Origin: Pythium myriotylum
Lineage: Eukaryota; Oomycota; Peronosporomycetes; Pythiales; Pythiaceae
DNA: 64,000 nucleotides
Direction of reading: 5' to 3'
Assembly: GCA_023091665.1 (NCBI GenBank)
Contig: JALJCQ010000041.1
Span: 62,001 to 126,000, forward strand
How positions within the stretch are numbered: position 1 is the stretch's first letter; every line of letters begins with the position of its first letter. A model generated the notes under the pieces. The model did no database searches, had not been told where the DNA came from, and worked only from the letters and a program-made list of their open reading frames with translations. A program made the translations under genes and the position numbers. Below are positions 29,758 through 40,507 of the stretch, piece after piece.

Positions 29758-32243
29758 GACCAACCACTAGTAGCCGCCAGTGTGACTTCACGTCATCTGA
29801 TCCAGCTCAACTTCGCGCATCTCAAGTCCCATAACATCACTTACTTCGAGTATCCACGTGTGCCAGAGATCGTTGGCCCTCGCCTACCGGACGCTACACG
29901 CCTTGGCAATGAAGATTACATCGATCAAACAGAACTGTACTACCGCATGTCAGCTTTGTTGTACAAGCCGTTCCGGTCAGCGCGTTCTATTCTGAATGGG
30001 TCCGACTCTGCAAAAGCACACTTTGACCAGTGGAATCCAAGTGAAAATCCTAATACCGCACGAGCACTCGAGCGCCACCAACAATACTACACGTGTTTGC
30101 ACATGGCTGCTCAATATCGTGCTCGGCAGCGGAATGAAGATGACGACAGCAGCGACGAAGATGATTGCTGTCTCGATGATGGTGACATCCTCACGGCCGA
30201 GACAATGAGATCTGCAACGCAGCAGCACTCTACTAGCGTGTACACGCTCATTCCAGCTGAATTGTACCACACTGATGTTGCCGCTGACGATATCGACATG
30301 ACATTTCAATCGCAACGCGAAGATCAAGCTCCTGCTCTCCATCATATTCTGCTCCACAGCATTACCACTTTGCCAATGCCGGCTGATCGCAGCGGGACAC
30401 TCACCGTCAGCCCCACTGTCATCACCAGAGCTGCTCTTAGCAACTTTCTCGATCAAGACCAAAGTGTGATCGATCTAACAGCTCCGTTTCCTGGATTCCT
30501 TGGGGCAAACAGCGCTTCAATCACGATCGCAGCGTTTGAGCGCGCGATACGTGATTGTCGATACGACGGAAATGCAAGTGGCAGCTTACATGTGCCTCAA
30601 CGCGCATCAATTGGTGAAGTATCACGACTATTCCGGCTGAATGAGCTCCAGCACATGGCCTTCACACTCATCGCAGTGCCTCTCCTATCCAAGATTACTG
30701 GTATTCGAGTAGATGATGTGTTGGCAGAGCTCTTCACGATCTCACCGCTTATTGTCACTGGTGCTGGTGGGACCGGCAAATCACAGATCATTACTGCTGT
30801 GTGCGCGCTAGCCAGCTCATGGAACAGACCAAACAGCGTCATGGTCGTTGCTTCCACCGGGATTGCAGCTGCGAGTCTCCATGGCTGTACAATTCATGCC
30901 TCCGTCCGTTTGAGCGCCAATCCCAAAATATTGCCACCGCACATCACTACACCGACCGACGCACTTCTTCAGAAGTGGGCCCCAGTCTTGTGTGTGATAG
31001 CCGATGAACTCTCAATGATCGACTTGGGTCTCTTCGGTTTGTGGGAAGAAGCGCTTCAGTGCGTCAAGGAATCCGAAGGAATACCGTTTGGCGGCATGGT
31101 TCCTGTGCTCATGTTTGATCACTGCCAACTCAAGCCTGTGCGAGGCCCACCGATGTACAAGAGTTATGATCCTGAGGCGTCGTCAACGACGCCTCAACTA
31201 CACGGCCAACAAGTCTACCGTGGTATTACTAAGGTGATCTACTTGACAAACAACATGCGCTTCACTCAAGATACCCTTTGGGGAGAATGGCTCGCGGCAG
31301 GACGACTCGGCAAGTGGCCACAAGAGTTGCGTCAGTTCATCCACGACTTGCCAGACTACTCAATCACGTCCAGCCACATCCCACCTGGCTTGGTACAAAC
31401 GATCTCGACTGACAACGCCACCAGAACAACGATCAACTCGACGGCAATTAACCTAGCAATTCGTACCTTTGCCGGTGACCGCAAAGTTTACACAATCTCT
31501 GCAAAACTCTCAAGAACACTCTCACCCACAGAATGGACGATTCTAAAAGATCTCCCTGACAACAGAACCGGCAACATTCCCATCTTCCTCCACGTCTACA
31601 TCGGTATGTAACATCGCTATCGCGTCCAGTACACTATCATTAAAGTTCTATACCAAAACAGGAATGCCAGTTCGCGTAAAGTCAAACGAATGCGTTGATA
31701 AGGGAGTTGTCAACGGTGCATGCGGGACAATCCACCACATTGATTGGCCTGACGATGCAACCTTCACCCGACAAGGGGATGAGACTTGGTTTGCGTCATT
31801 GCAACCAAACAACATCTACGTGAATCTCTCCAATTCGCCTGCATCCACGCGATATCCGCTGATGCCACCGGAATGACCAGATTCCGTAATGCCAGTATCG
31901 CAAATCGCTGCATCGATTCGCAGATCGATCGGTGTCCGTCAAAGGCTTCCCACTTGTGCCATCTTTTGGTACGACAGTTCATGGCGTCCAAGGCGAAACA
32001 CGAGACTCTATCGCAGTCACCAACCTCCGCCCCCGAAACGTCCACAACGTCGATCGTCACGCCCTGTACGTTTTGCTTTCACGGATACGGACACGGCACG
32101 GCCTTCATTGGCTCGGAAATCGACCTACCGACGATGATTTCGACTACTTCCAGCCAAATGCAGAGGTGCTCGCTGAAGACAACCGGCTTCAACTTCTGTC
32201 TCATTCCACAGTCGCACAATTTCATAGATTATTACTGTTCTAA
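29758..32243 (+). pseudogene. Helitron PIF1-like helicase domain, decayed
   Basis: Walker A is GAGGTGKS (about 30760-30783), and VVASTGIAAASLHGCTIH is the PIF1 Ia/Ib region. Walker B is VIADELSMID, and motif III is seen as VLMFDHCQLKPV, where a Gly-Asp is usual. A 58-nt intron (31604-31661, GTATGT/CAG) joins HVYI to GMPVRVKSNE. After PLMPPE a TGA and frameshift (31877-31931) precede the last helicase motifs (FPLVPSFGTTVHGVQGET ... ALYVLLSRI, 31932-32120). It belongs to the Rep part as one polyprotein. With five lesions overall, it is not active. Confidence 0.8.
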
Positions 32244-32351
32244 ATCTTGTGAATCAACGTATGTGCCTGAATCTCTACTTGTCGACCACGCGCACTTGCT
32301 CACGGATAACTCAACTGCACATTTCGTAACAACCTGGGTACCCCAGCCACT

Positions 32352-32373
32352 CTCGAGCCGAGAACTCGGCGAG
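32352..32373 (+). repeat. Short hairpin downstream of the helicase
   Basis: GCCGAG-AA-CTCGGC (32357-32370), extended by CTC/GAG across a 2-nt bulge. Helitrons usually have a hairpin near their 3' end, but no CTRR end follows closely, so this is only a candidate. Confidence 0.4.
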
Positions 32374-32390
32374 ACTTGCAATTGAAGAGC

Positions 32391-32777
32391 GAGTCCCTTG
32401 TGGGTTGATCAACGTTCTTGCTCCAATCCCTCGTTTTGTTCGCCGTGTCCCTTGTTTGAGCTCATCCCCTGCAAACAGCTTTTCAATCGAATTGCACAGG
32501 GTATGGGTTTTCGACCGCTTAGAGGCTTCTAAATATCTAGAGAGGGGGGGGGGCTCTCCAGATTGTGATCTGAGGAGGGGGTCTGACGGCCCAAATAAGA
32601 TTTAGATTGTCGAGACCCGAAATTTTAGCTTTAGGAAGGCTTCTAAATCCCTACGGGAATCGGTCCATTGAATGTTCCATTTCGATTTACTCTTACTGAC
32701 AGCTGTCTTCTGGTGGGATGACATGACATCGAAAATCTGTAACTAGTCATACGAATTGAGAATCTAGACGACAGTTC
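32391..32777. other. Non-coding stretch with right TIR
   Basis: No gene. It contains a G10 run at about 32546, a subterminal copy of the TIR core (AGGCTTCTAAAT near 32520) and the right inverted repeat (32624-32666). About 110 bp of host flank follow before the protease stop. Confidence 0.6.
32624..32666 (-). repeat. Right terminal inverted repeat
   Basis: Inverted partner of 15894-15935; followed by ATT. Confidence 0.8.
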
Positions 32778-34175
32778 TTAGACGGCGTTGAAAGCCTTGA
32801 GCGCGTTGATGCGACCGTGGCCGTACTGGTTGTTAGGAACGGCGGAATCCGCTGTACCACCACAAGTCGAGCCCGACGCAGCGAGAGTTGAGCGGTCGGC
32901 CGTGGTGATCAGAGCAGTCTTGATCTTGTCGTAGGTGAGCGAGGGGTTCTTGCTCAGAAGGAGCGCGATGACACCCGAGACGTGAGGGGCTGCCATCGAC
33001 GTTCCCGAGGCTAGTCTGGTTCCAGAGATGGCCGTGTTGGATGCAGAGTTGATGTCTTCACCCGGGGCCGAGATATCCGGCTTGATCGTCGAAAAAGCCG
33101 ATGGGCCTCGGCTTGAGAAGGACGCGAGCTTGTCGGCAGATGTAGTCGCACCAACGGCAATGACATTTGGGTCATCAGCCAGTGAACTCGTGGTCGAACA
33201 AGCAGAGCCCTTGTTGCCGTTTGAGAAGACAGGGATGATATTAGCAGCGCGCCAAGTCTTGATGGTGGCGGCGAACCAAGTGCTTCCGCCGACCTTGGAG
33301 CCCCAGGAGTTGTTGATGATCTGAGGAGCCTTGGAGCAGTCCTTGTTTGTACCACTCGCGGTCGTCGGGCACGTCAGGAACTGTGCGCAACTCAGCAACC
33401 ATGACTCAGCTCCTCCATCCCTAGTGAAGGCCTTGCAGGCAATGAACTTGGCCCCAGGCGCAACTCCGATTCCGTTCAGACCAGCGATACTGCCGATCGT
33501 GTGTGTGCCGTGACCCACGTCGTCATACGGAGCAGTACGGCCATTGACAGCATCAAACCAGTTGTAATCAGCCCGCAAGTTGGCCGCGAGGGATGTGTGC
33601 GTCGCCAAGACACCGGTATCAAGGGAGCCGATGACGACGTTCTTGCCGTTGAACCCTGCCGCCCACACGCTCGGGGCCTGGATGATCGTCACACCCCACT
33701 CGTTCGCGAGTAGCCCAATGCTCGCAGTCGCGTTTGCGGCGGCTTCGACCTTCGGGGCTGGGATAATGATCTCCTCGCGAATCTCAGCAATCTACGGCAG
33801 AGCAGCCAGCTTCTCCACCAGCTCGATCGTCGCGCCCTTGATCGACTTCTGGTTCGTGATCCAGAACGTTTGCTGGGACGTGAAGAGACCTCCAGCTTCC
33901 TTGGAGAGCAGAGCGTCGATGCTCGACTGCGAGGTCTTGGCGTTGGTCTCGAGCGAGGTGACGACGGCAGCGATCTTCTGTCCGCGAGTAGCGAAGTCGG
34001 CCTCCTTGACAGCGTTGAGCGCGTTGTCAACGCCAGTCTTGAGCGTGACGATGAGATCGACAGTGGCCTGCTGACGAAGAGCACGGTGGACACCGGCGTC
34101 GACGCGTGGCATGGCCGAAGCCTCAGCCGTGAGAGCAGCGAGAACGAGGAGAGGAGCGAACTTGGTGAAGACCAT
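32778..34175 (-). pseudogene. Subtilisin-like serine protease with single nonsense codon
   Basis: Start ATG at 34175, signal peptide MVFTKFAPLLVLAALTAEASA, then an inhibitor-like propeptide. At 33792-33794 a TAG replaces the GAG found in the sister gene at 44949, just before the mature enzyme. After it the peptidase domain is open to the end: Asp in VVIGSLDTGV, His in GHGTHTIGS, oxyanion Asn in IINNSWGSKVGG, Ser in GTSMAAPHVSG. It is a secreted S8 (proteinase K-like) endopeptidase by family. One substitution separates it from an open gene, so loss is recent, or a base-call error is possible. Confidence 0.88.
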
Positions 34176-35295
34176 CGTTGGGTTGGAGCCTTGGCTTGAG
34201 CGCTGGATGGCGAATTGCAAAGTGAGAAGGTGATGCTGGTTGGATTTCGCGTGAGAATAGGTTGCGGTTCATAGCGAACGACCATGTACAGGACACTGAC
34301 CTCCCTCCATCGTTGACTGGTGTTTAGTCGATCGTATTTGTCCGGGTCAAATACAACTGGATGTTTGCACTGATCCTGTACAGTCATCCACTATGTCTGA
34401 TAACAGTATTTTGGCCATCACATGTCTAAGCAGAAAAGACTCAGGATGCGTCGAACCAAAAAGCCACACAACAGGATGCATCGTAGTACGAAACGCATCC
34501 TGAGCATCGATCAGATCTGCTTGCTCCCTATATTCTGGGTGGTGTGCATGAAACATCCACATGCGAAATAGCCGGGGTTCCAATCCAAGAGATCTGTTAT
34601 CCCTGCGATCAGTGATCGCAGGTCCGTGGAGGTCACGGATCTGAAGGAGCTGTCAGAGTCATCTCACCATGTGTTTGTGAACACCGCGTGCAAGTACCTA
34701 CTGCGCACGTTCATGATTGCGCACATCCAGTCTTCCCTGCACAACATATTGCTCTTGTATTGACGGATTGGAAGCCACCGTGGTACATGCATTGCCATAC
34801 GCAGATGTAAACTCTTCGGTCGGAGAATTCGTCTGATTCGTGGTTCTATTCTATTCGATAGTTGTCAACTGTAAATCGGAATCGTCGAGGTCACGCAGAA
34901 CTCGTAAACTGCATCAATATATTTTCGAATATCTAAAATTTTGGATTTGTCTTTCTGTCATCACGTTTTGATTGCCAGAGGAACTGCCTTTGGAGCTCGG
35001 GTCCTACAAATGACAGTGTAGCTTCTGGTTGGTTCCAATCCTGTTCTTTCGCAATGCGCAACCGATAGTCCTCGAAGAACTGTATTTTACTATTAGAGAA
35101 GGTTATGAATGCGGCGTGACCAAGTGAAGTCCAACCATGCAAAGATCGTATCCCTTCCACGGAAATGCCTTTCACAGCGAGAATGTGCAATTCTCATAAG
35201 TCCCGGTAGGTACAGTATCTCATCCATCGGTATCCAGTCCTATTCTCCAAACTGTTGTAGTTACTGATCTGCTTGTAGTATCGGAACTTTGTCAC
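34176..35295. other. Protease promoter side and intergenic DNA
   Basis: Next to the protease start, TTCTCACTTTGCAATTC on the minus strand is the same initiator block as before the sister gene. Further on is diverged inverted similarity to 44640-44790. An 85-codon minus frame at 34933-35190 (starting MHILAVKGISVEG) is unrecognised and lacks support. Confidence 0.5.
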
Positions 35296-36300
35296 TTGAC
35301 CAACATCGAAAGCCTTCCCCACGACGCCGATCCTCAGATTCTTTGGAGCGCTGCGAATAGCCTCGCCGATGCGTCAACCACGGCCAACCAAGCCATGTAC
35401 CATGGCCTTCTCCTTGGTCTTCAAGCCGCGCTCGACAACGGCTGGAGCGAAATCACTGTTGTTGGAGACTGGGCGCTGCTCTTATGACAGCTCCGAGAGT
35501 ATCGATTTTCAAGCTAGGCGACTGACCGATCAAGTGAGCGTGCGCCACTGGCGGCAACACGTCATAGCGCACAACGCCATGGCGAACGGCCTAGCCACTC
35601 ACCTCATGAACACAAGACAATCCAGCCAGGTTCATCATCCAACACTTTGGCTCTGCCATGCAGACCTGCCCGGGCTCGCCGGTTCCAACTTACGCCGTTG
35701 GCTTCACAGTCAAGTTGACCCACTGTAACACAGGAACGCATAGACTTACAGCTATTAGAGTACATTAAGCGCTCAATAGACTTCAACTTCATCATCATCA
35801 AACATCGAAAGCAACCTTCGCACCGAGCTTTAAATTACAGCACTCTCAATATAATGTTGATAAATTGTCGGAGAGCGGCGATGGACAGAATTCCATCGCC
35901 GCACGGGTCTTGTAGGAAGACCTCGGGACCTAGCACGATCGAAGACATTGGATTCACTTGGCCAACTCGACAAGTTCACCCATTTAGACACACATGGTGT
36001 CAATTTAGCACGTGCCTGTGGGCCGTGTAAACCCACGTTCCTCTCCACTTTGAGAAGCTCCTCTGCCGGCTTCCCCCTCCTCTTTGATAGCGGCACAACC
36101 CGCACACCTGGCCCGGGTGGGGCAGGAATTGTCATGTGAGTTGGTCCAGACAATTTGTCTGGAGCACATCGATTCACCTCGACTCGCCCTCCAGGACGCC
36201 CAACCAAGTTGCATTCAGAGGCCTCCACACCGGCCTCTCGGCTGCCCGCTCACTGCAGCTCACGAACGTCGAAGTCGGAGGCCGCAGCGTACCACTTCGG
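35296..36300 (+). pseudogene. RNase H-like relics of a non-LTR retroelement
   Basis: Two decayed RNase H-fold pieces. The first (35296-35640) reads ANQAMYHGLLLGLQAALDNGW then ITVVGD, and after a frame change HWRQHVIAHNAMANGLATHL, the usual end of the fold. The second (36070-36290) reads LLFDSGTTRTPGPGGAGIV, the first strand pair, then GLHTGLSAARSLQLTNVEV in another frame. Such RVT_3-type domains close many oomycete LINEs. A (CAT)n-type tail follows the first piece at 35742-35800. Stops and shifts rule out function. Confidence 0.55.
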
Positions 36301-36479
36301 AACTTGCGCTCACGGCACCCCCGTTTGCGAAACCAGTGGGCTTCGAAGGTGTTTACGACTCCGCGGGATCCACACAACTCGACTAATCGATGAATCGCGC
36401 GCTTCTCCTGAGTCGAACAGCCCAAACGCGCCTGCGCATGGGCCCAGGAAGTCTCCGAGAGCAGGTCTCTTACAGTGTT

Positions 36480-38140
36480 GATGCAGCTTCGTGGCACTGC
36501 GTTCTTGCGATCAGCTCCACGCTGCTAACTCCGGAATGGACGTTGACCTGAGTCGACGCCTTTCGCCGCATGATCACGACTGCTCTCACTCTCTCTTTCG
36601 CTGTTACGCTGTCATGCATATGCGACAGGAAACCTCTTTCATCCATCGCAGACCATCCTTTGATGATCTTAACTTATCCATTGAAGACAACGAGTTGACG
36701 GTGCTAGATCAGTGCATTATGAGATGTGACTTGCCTTTCTGTATGCGTGGTTTGGAAGGGAGAGTCTACTGATATACCATGCTGAAAGAGGGAACAGGAA
36801 CGCGGACCATTCCGATTCGACGCAACTGACCACTTCTGCAACAATCCGTCAGCTCCGCCCTCAGTGCGCTTACATTTTTCCACGCGTTGTTCTCGCACGT
36901 TTGAAGATCGTAATCCATCCAGGAAACGGACGGGAGGGGCTGTCCTCGTGTTTTGGATGGATGTGGTGCGCATGGGAGGTCTGCATTTACTCGTTATCGT
37001 GGGAACTTAATTAAGCGACTCAAAAACACTGAAACGTGAGCACATCGATCGCACTGTCTGTGTCTCGCGATTAGTCGGCGCGCGATCGCGTCAATTCTTC
37101 CTCTCGCTGCAGCAATCTACTTGCGCAAGCGAGCGGCGTGGGTGCTTCTCTTCTGGTGATCTCGTCAACGCGCTCCAGCTGTGTGGTTCTGTCGAGGTGA
37201 GCAGTCCTCCGCCGATCTTTTCTTCGAGCGATGAAGAGTTCAACTGTAAGAATCCTCTTTCGGATTGCGATGCACCGCGACGTACACGACGCTGCCTGGA
37301 AACGCAATCATCCGGGGTCACCTGAGCGAGTTTGAGTGCCAAGCCGATGGCAACTGGGGTCGATGGATGGTGGGTTCGATGGCTGCTGTCGACTTCAGCG
37401 TCGGAAGTGCTGGCGGCCAGGGCGGCTCTCATTTTACAGTTGCACCCATTAGTATATGCTACGACGTTTTGCATGATCTTCTGTCGCAACGCACCGGGAG
37501 TGGGCCATACCACCAGAGTACTCTCTGTTTGGCACAGATTGGTCACTATTTCGGCCCATGCAAAGGAGGATGAGTCATGCGTCGAGAAAACCGTCCTGTC
37601 CGGAGGTGGTTCTTCATGGCTGCAGTCTCAACACCACGGCAGTAAAAGCCCATGAACATCGTGGCAGATTCGCAATCGAAGGCACCTTCGATCGGCGTCA
37701 GTGGAATCCAACCTGAGACTGAGCAGGGTTTTGACACTGGTCGTCGGGACGTTGAAGTATCCATTGTCTGACAGCTGGGAAATGCACAGAACGCTCACGC
37801 TCAGACAGGACGGTACGGTAAGGAAGACAAAGAAACCAACCCCATGTCGCATTGGGACAGGAAGCCGTTGTCTTCCTAATGGCATGCGATTGATTCCCAT
37901 GACATTGGAGGCGGCAATCGCAGGCTCATCATGATCAGTCGCATCGTAGGGACCCTGCAAAGCCGTGAACACCTCAACTTGTGGATGCGTCGCTTCGCCT
38001 CCACACGATTGCTAGCAAGCTACCATGTCGCGTAGCGTCTAGTACTCGCTTGTTCGAGGGATTGGTCTGGAAATCCAAGCTTGAGGCCGCGGGGATCCCA
38101 GGATCCTCAGGCTGTCCTCGCTGACCTGAGGCGTCAAGCT
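36480..38140. other. Tyrosinase upstream region, no gene seen
   Basis: About 1.66 kb with only short overlapping frames, none with recognisable motifs. Sequence such as TTGAAGTATCCATTGTCTGACAGCTG and a nearby ACGGTACGGTAAGG-type block recall the 3780-3860 upstream region of the first cluster, so it is the same ancestral upstream DNA, strongly diverged. Confidence 0.5.
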
Positions 38141-38144
38141 ACGA

Positions 38145-38178
38145 CTCACTCTCCAACTTTCTCGCGACTGCGCAGTCG
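38145..38178 (+). promoter_or_regulatory. Inr/FPR core promoter and leader palindrome
   Basis: CTCACTCTCCAACTTT (38145-38160), then CGACTGCGCAGTCG (38165-38178), a perfect 14-bp palindrome, then the ATG 33 bp later. Confidence 0.8.
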
Positions 38179-38210
38179 ACTCCTTCTTCTCTTTTCCCCA
38201 CTCAAGACTC

Positions 38211-39731
38211 ATGAAGCTCCTTCGCATCCTCTCGCTCGCCGCGCTCGGACTGCTCGGCTTGTCCACCAGCTCCACCGACGCCACGACGTGCCTCAAGCCT
38301 CGTGTGCGCCGTGCCTGGACCTCGCTGTCTGAAGCCGACCGCCAGCTCTACAAGGACGCGATCGCCACGGCGATGGACTCGGGCAAGTACATCAAGTTCG
38401 TCGAGGTCCACAACGAGATGATGTCGGAGATGGAGGCGCATCGCCAGTGCATGTTCATCTACTGGCACCGATACTTCATCACGGCGTTCGAGAACATGTT
38501 GCGCGACTTGCATCCTCGCTTCGCGTGCGTGACGCTGCCGTACTGGGACTACATCACGGACTACGATCGCGCGATGAACAACGAATGTAACAACACGCTG
38601 GGCTGCTCGCCGGCCTTGCACTTTATGGGCGGCAAAACCCGCGACGGCGGCGAGAAGATGCGCAACGTGACGATCAACGGGGCAACCGTGGCCGGGTACT
38701 GCGATACGGTATACCCGCTGGACCACTTCTGCGAGAGCTCCAAGGTGTCCGGGTCCGAGTGCATGCGCTGCGTGCCGCGCGGCGACTGGACCAACACGAC
38801 GCTGCCGGCCACGGCGAGCTTCACGTCGATCCGGTCGCAGCTCTTCGACTCGAAGAACCTGGGCGAGATGTCCCATGCCATCGAGGAGGGCGTCCACAAC
38901 AACATCCACGGGTCGCTCGACAGCGTGATGATCGCGTTCCAGTCGCCGTCCGAGCCCATGTTCTGGTCGCACCACGCGATGATTGATTTGCTGCACGCCA
39001 TCTTCCACAAGTGCAAGGTCGGCGAGCAGAAGATGACGTTCGAGGAGAAGGCGGCGAGCGTGGACTGGACTTCGTGCGAGCGCCGCAACGGTGGCATCTT
39101 CAACCCGACCGACTATGTGATGGCGCGCACGGGCTTCATGGGCGTCAACCCGATCAACGCGACGCAGGACCCGCTCGTTGGCAAGTACTTTGCCGCTGTG
39201 CCCCAGCAGTACGCCGCGCTCGTCGACACGTGTGATCTCGGTGAGAGCAGCTTCACGTTTGAGATGCAAGGCCTCACCAACATCCTCTACACGAATTGTG
39301 GCCAGTCGACCGAGGCCACAACGAGCGCGCCAACCAGCACGAGTGGTGGTTCGACCATGAACGTCGATGCGACGGCGCTCCCGACGATGGGATCGATCGC
39401 GAACAAGACGTTGCCGGCCAAGTCGCAACGCATGCACGAGTGGGCGGCGAAGATGGACAAGCTGGCGCAGCAAGAAGGTGGTAACTCAATCCAGACGACT
39501 GAGCGCATGACGTGTCTCTTCCAGGACGAGTGTCTCGGCGGTGTGACCGACTACTCGGAGGCGTTCATCAAGAACTTCCGCATCACGACTGAGCCACGCT
39601 GCAAGACGATCGTCGCGACGATTCACAGCACCGTGGACGCGTCCATGGTGGCTGAGTGGAAGACGGAGATGACCAAGGTGTTTGGTTGCCCTCGACCTAA
39701 GAACGCCTCTGCGGGCTCGGTCGGTAAGTAA
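38211..39731 (+). CDS. Secreted tyrosinase, left copy of near-identical pair
   Basis: 506 aa, one exon, signal peptide MKLLRILSLAALGLLGL. The copper-A site has the triad spaced as in the 4205 gene (VHNEMMSEMEAH ... YWH). Copper-B is HNNIH and EPMFWSHHAMID. The linker is short and Thr/Ser-rich. The cysteine module ends FGCPRPKNASAGSVGK. The stop is 22 bp inside the repeat arm, so the whole gene with promoter was duplicated. An unusual cysteine occurs at VDTCDLGE, where most paralogues have Arg. Confidence 0.92.
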   Translation: MKLLRILSLAALGLLGLSTSSTDATTCLKPRVRRAWTSLSEADRQLYKDAIATAMDSGKYIKFVEVHNEMMSEMEAHRQCMFIYWHRYFITAFENMLRDLHPRFACVTLPYWDYITDYDRAMNNECNNTLGCSPALHFMGGKTRDGGEKMRNVTINGATVAGYCDTVYPLDHFCESSKVSGSECMRCVPRGDWTNTTLPATASFTSIRSQLFDSKNLGEMSHAIEEGVHNNIHGSLDSVMIAFQSPSEPMFWSHHAMIDLLHAIFHKCKVGEQKMTFEEKAASVDWTSCERRNGGIFNPTDYVMARTGFMGVNPINATQDPLVGKYFAAVPQQYAALVDTCDLGESSFTFEMQGLTNILYTNCGQSTEATTSAPTSTSGGSTMNVDATALPTMGSIANKTLPAKSQRMHEWAAKMDKLAQQEGGNSIQTTERMTCLFQDECLGGVTDYSEAFIKNFRITTEPRCKTIVATIHSTVDASMVAEWKTEMTKVFGCPRPKNASAGSVGK

Positions 39732-39753
39732 TTGGTATACCAAAACGCGTGAG

Positions 39754-40485
39754 TTAGTTCGCCTTAGTTGATCGCGATCGAGCAATGTTGGGTAAAGTCT
39801 GTGAAAAGGTATTCTCACTAAATCCTTGTCATCCCTTCTTTGAGATTCAGAAGAGCTTGCATTTTCGCGTCAGTGTAACCCAATGAAGACCTCTCGCGCC
39901 ACCCCCTCATTCGGCGGGGACAGTTCATCTGTTGAGGGGCGCCTCCCCAGCCAAACGACCATGGCTGCCAGCGTCATCAACGTTACCTGCTTTTCTTTGG
40001 CGGTGGGTCATAAGGATTCCCAGGGTGCAGCTGGCGCGATTTTTCCTTCACACAGACAACTTGGAGTAGATCATTGATCGAAGAAAGATGGAGGAGACAT
40101 GGCATGGGGAAACGAGTAGCTTGTTGATGCACCGGTGGCTCAGGATCGTGGCGAATGTGAGATCGGCCGTGATCCACCGGGAGTGGCGTGGTCAAGGCCT
40201 GGAAAAATACAGTTTTTTATTTATTTTATTTGGCTGAGCTCCACCTCGAGCCTGAAGTAGCGCTAGAGATAACCAGAGATAACACGAGAACGAGCTCCCA
40301 TCTGCCACAACTCACGTTGCCAATTTCGTCTCTGCTACTGTAGTAGGCTTCCAAACATTAGGATTCACCAGACCACACCGCGTTCTCGCGAAAAAAAAAA
40401 AAAAACAGACTTATCACCGACTGAATGATGCAATATTGGCATAAGATGCGCGACCGCCAGAGTACAGTAAGCTAGCATAAACAGC
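39754..40485. other. 732-bp spacer between inverted arms
   Basis: Unique sequence between the arms, with no supported gene. It has AT-rich TTTTTTATTTATTTTATTT at about 40212 and a 15-A run at 40390. A few bases of the LINE-tail motif (ATTAGGATTCAC, 40358-40370) are present. It would form the loop of a cruciform. Confidence 0.7.
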
Positions 40486-40507
40486 CTCACGCGTTTTGGT
40501 ATACCAA

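Larger units (their letters stand above)
15894..32666. mobile_element. Candidate 16.8-kb TIR-bounded element
   Basis: The ends are an inverted pair: 15894-15935 begins GGACCGATTCCCGTAGG, and 32624-32666 ends CCTACGGGAATCGGTCC. They match over 42/43 positions with one base gap and one substitution. ATT flanks both outer ends (15891-15893 and 32667-32669), a possible 3-bp target duplication. Inside are a frame of unknown function, a SET-domain gene, a three-exon gene split by a gypsy element, an HTH-PDT-ACT gene and a decayed Helitron-type gene. The ends are seen directly; that the whole is or was one mobile unit is inference. No DDE transposase was recognised. Confidence 0.5.
36480..39753 (+). 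repeat. Left arm of 3,274-bp inverted repeat
   Basis: Position x matches the complement of 80239-x. The ends are sharp at both sides. The only difference I found is one base in the tyrosinase (I/V at the FRITTEPRCK codons). It contains one tyrosinase and its 1.7-kb upstream region. Confidence 0.95.

Noticed and set aside
32342..32400. Exact Helitron 3' terminus
   Set aside because: A hairpin exists but no CTRR end was found within the usual distance, so no boundary is claimed.
38202..39473. Long (423-codon) antisense open frame in the tyrosinase, mirrored at 40766-42037
   Set aside because: It is rich in Arg/His/Val as expected from the reverse complement of GC-rich codons and has no motif. 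Mirrored only because the gene is.
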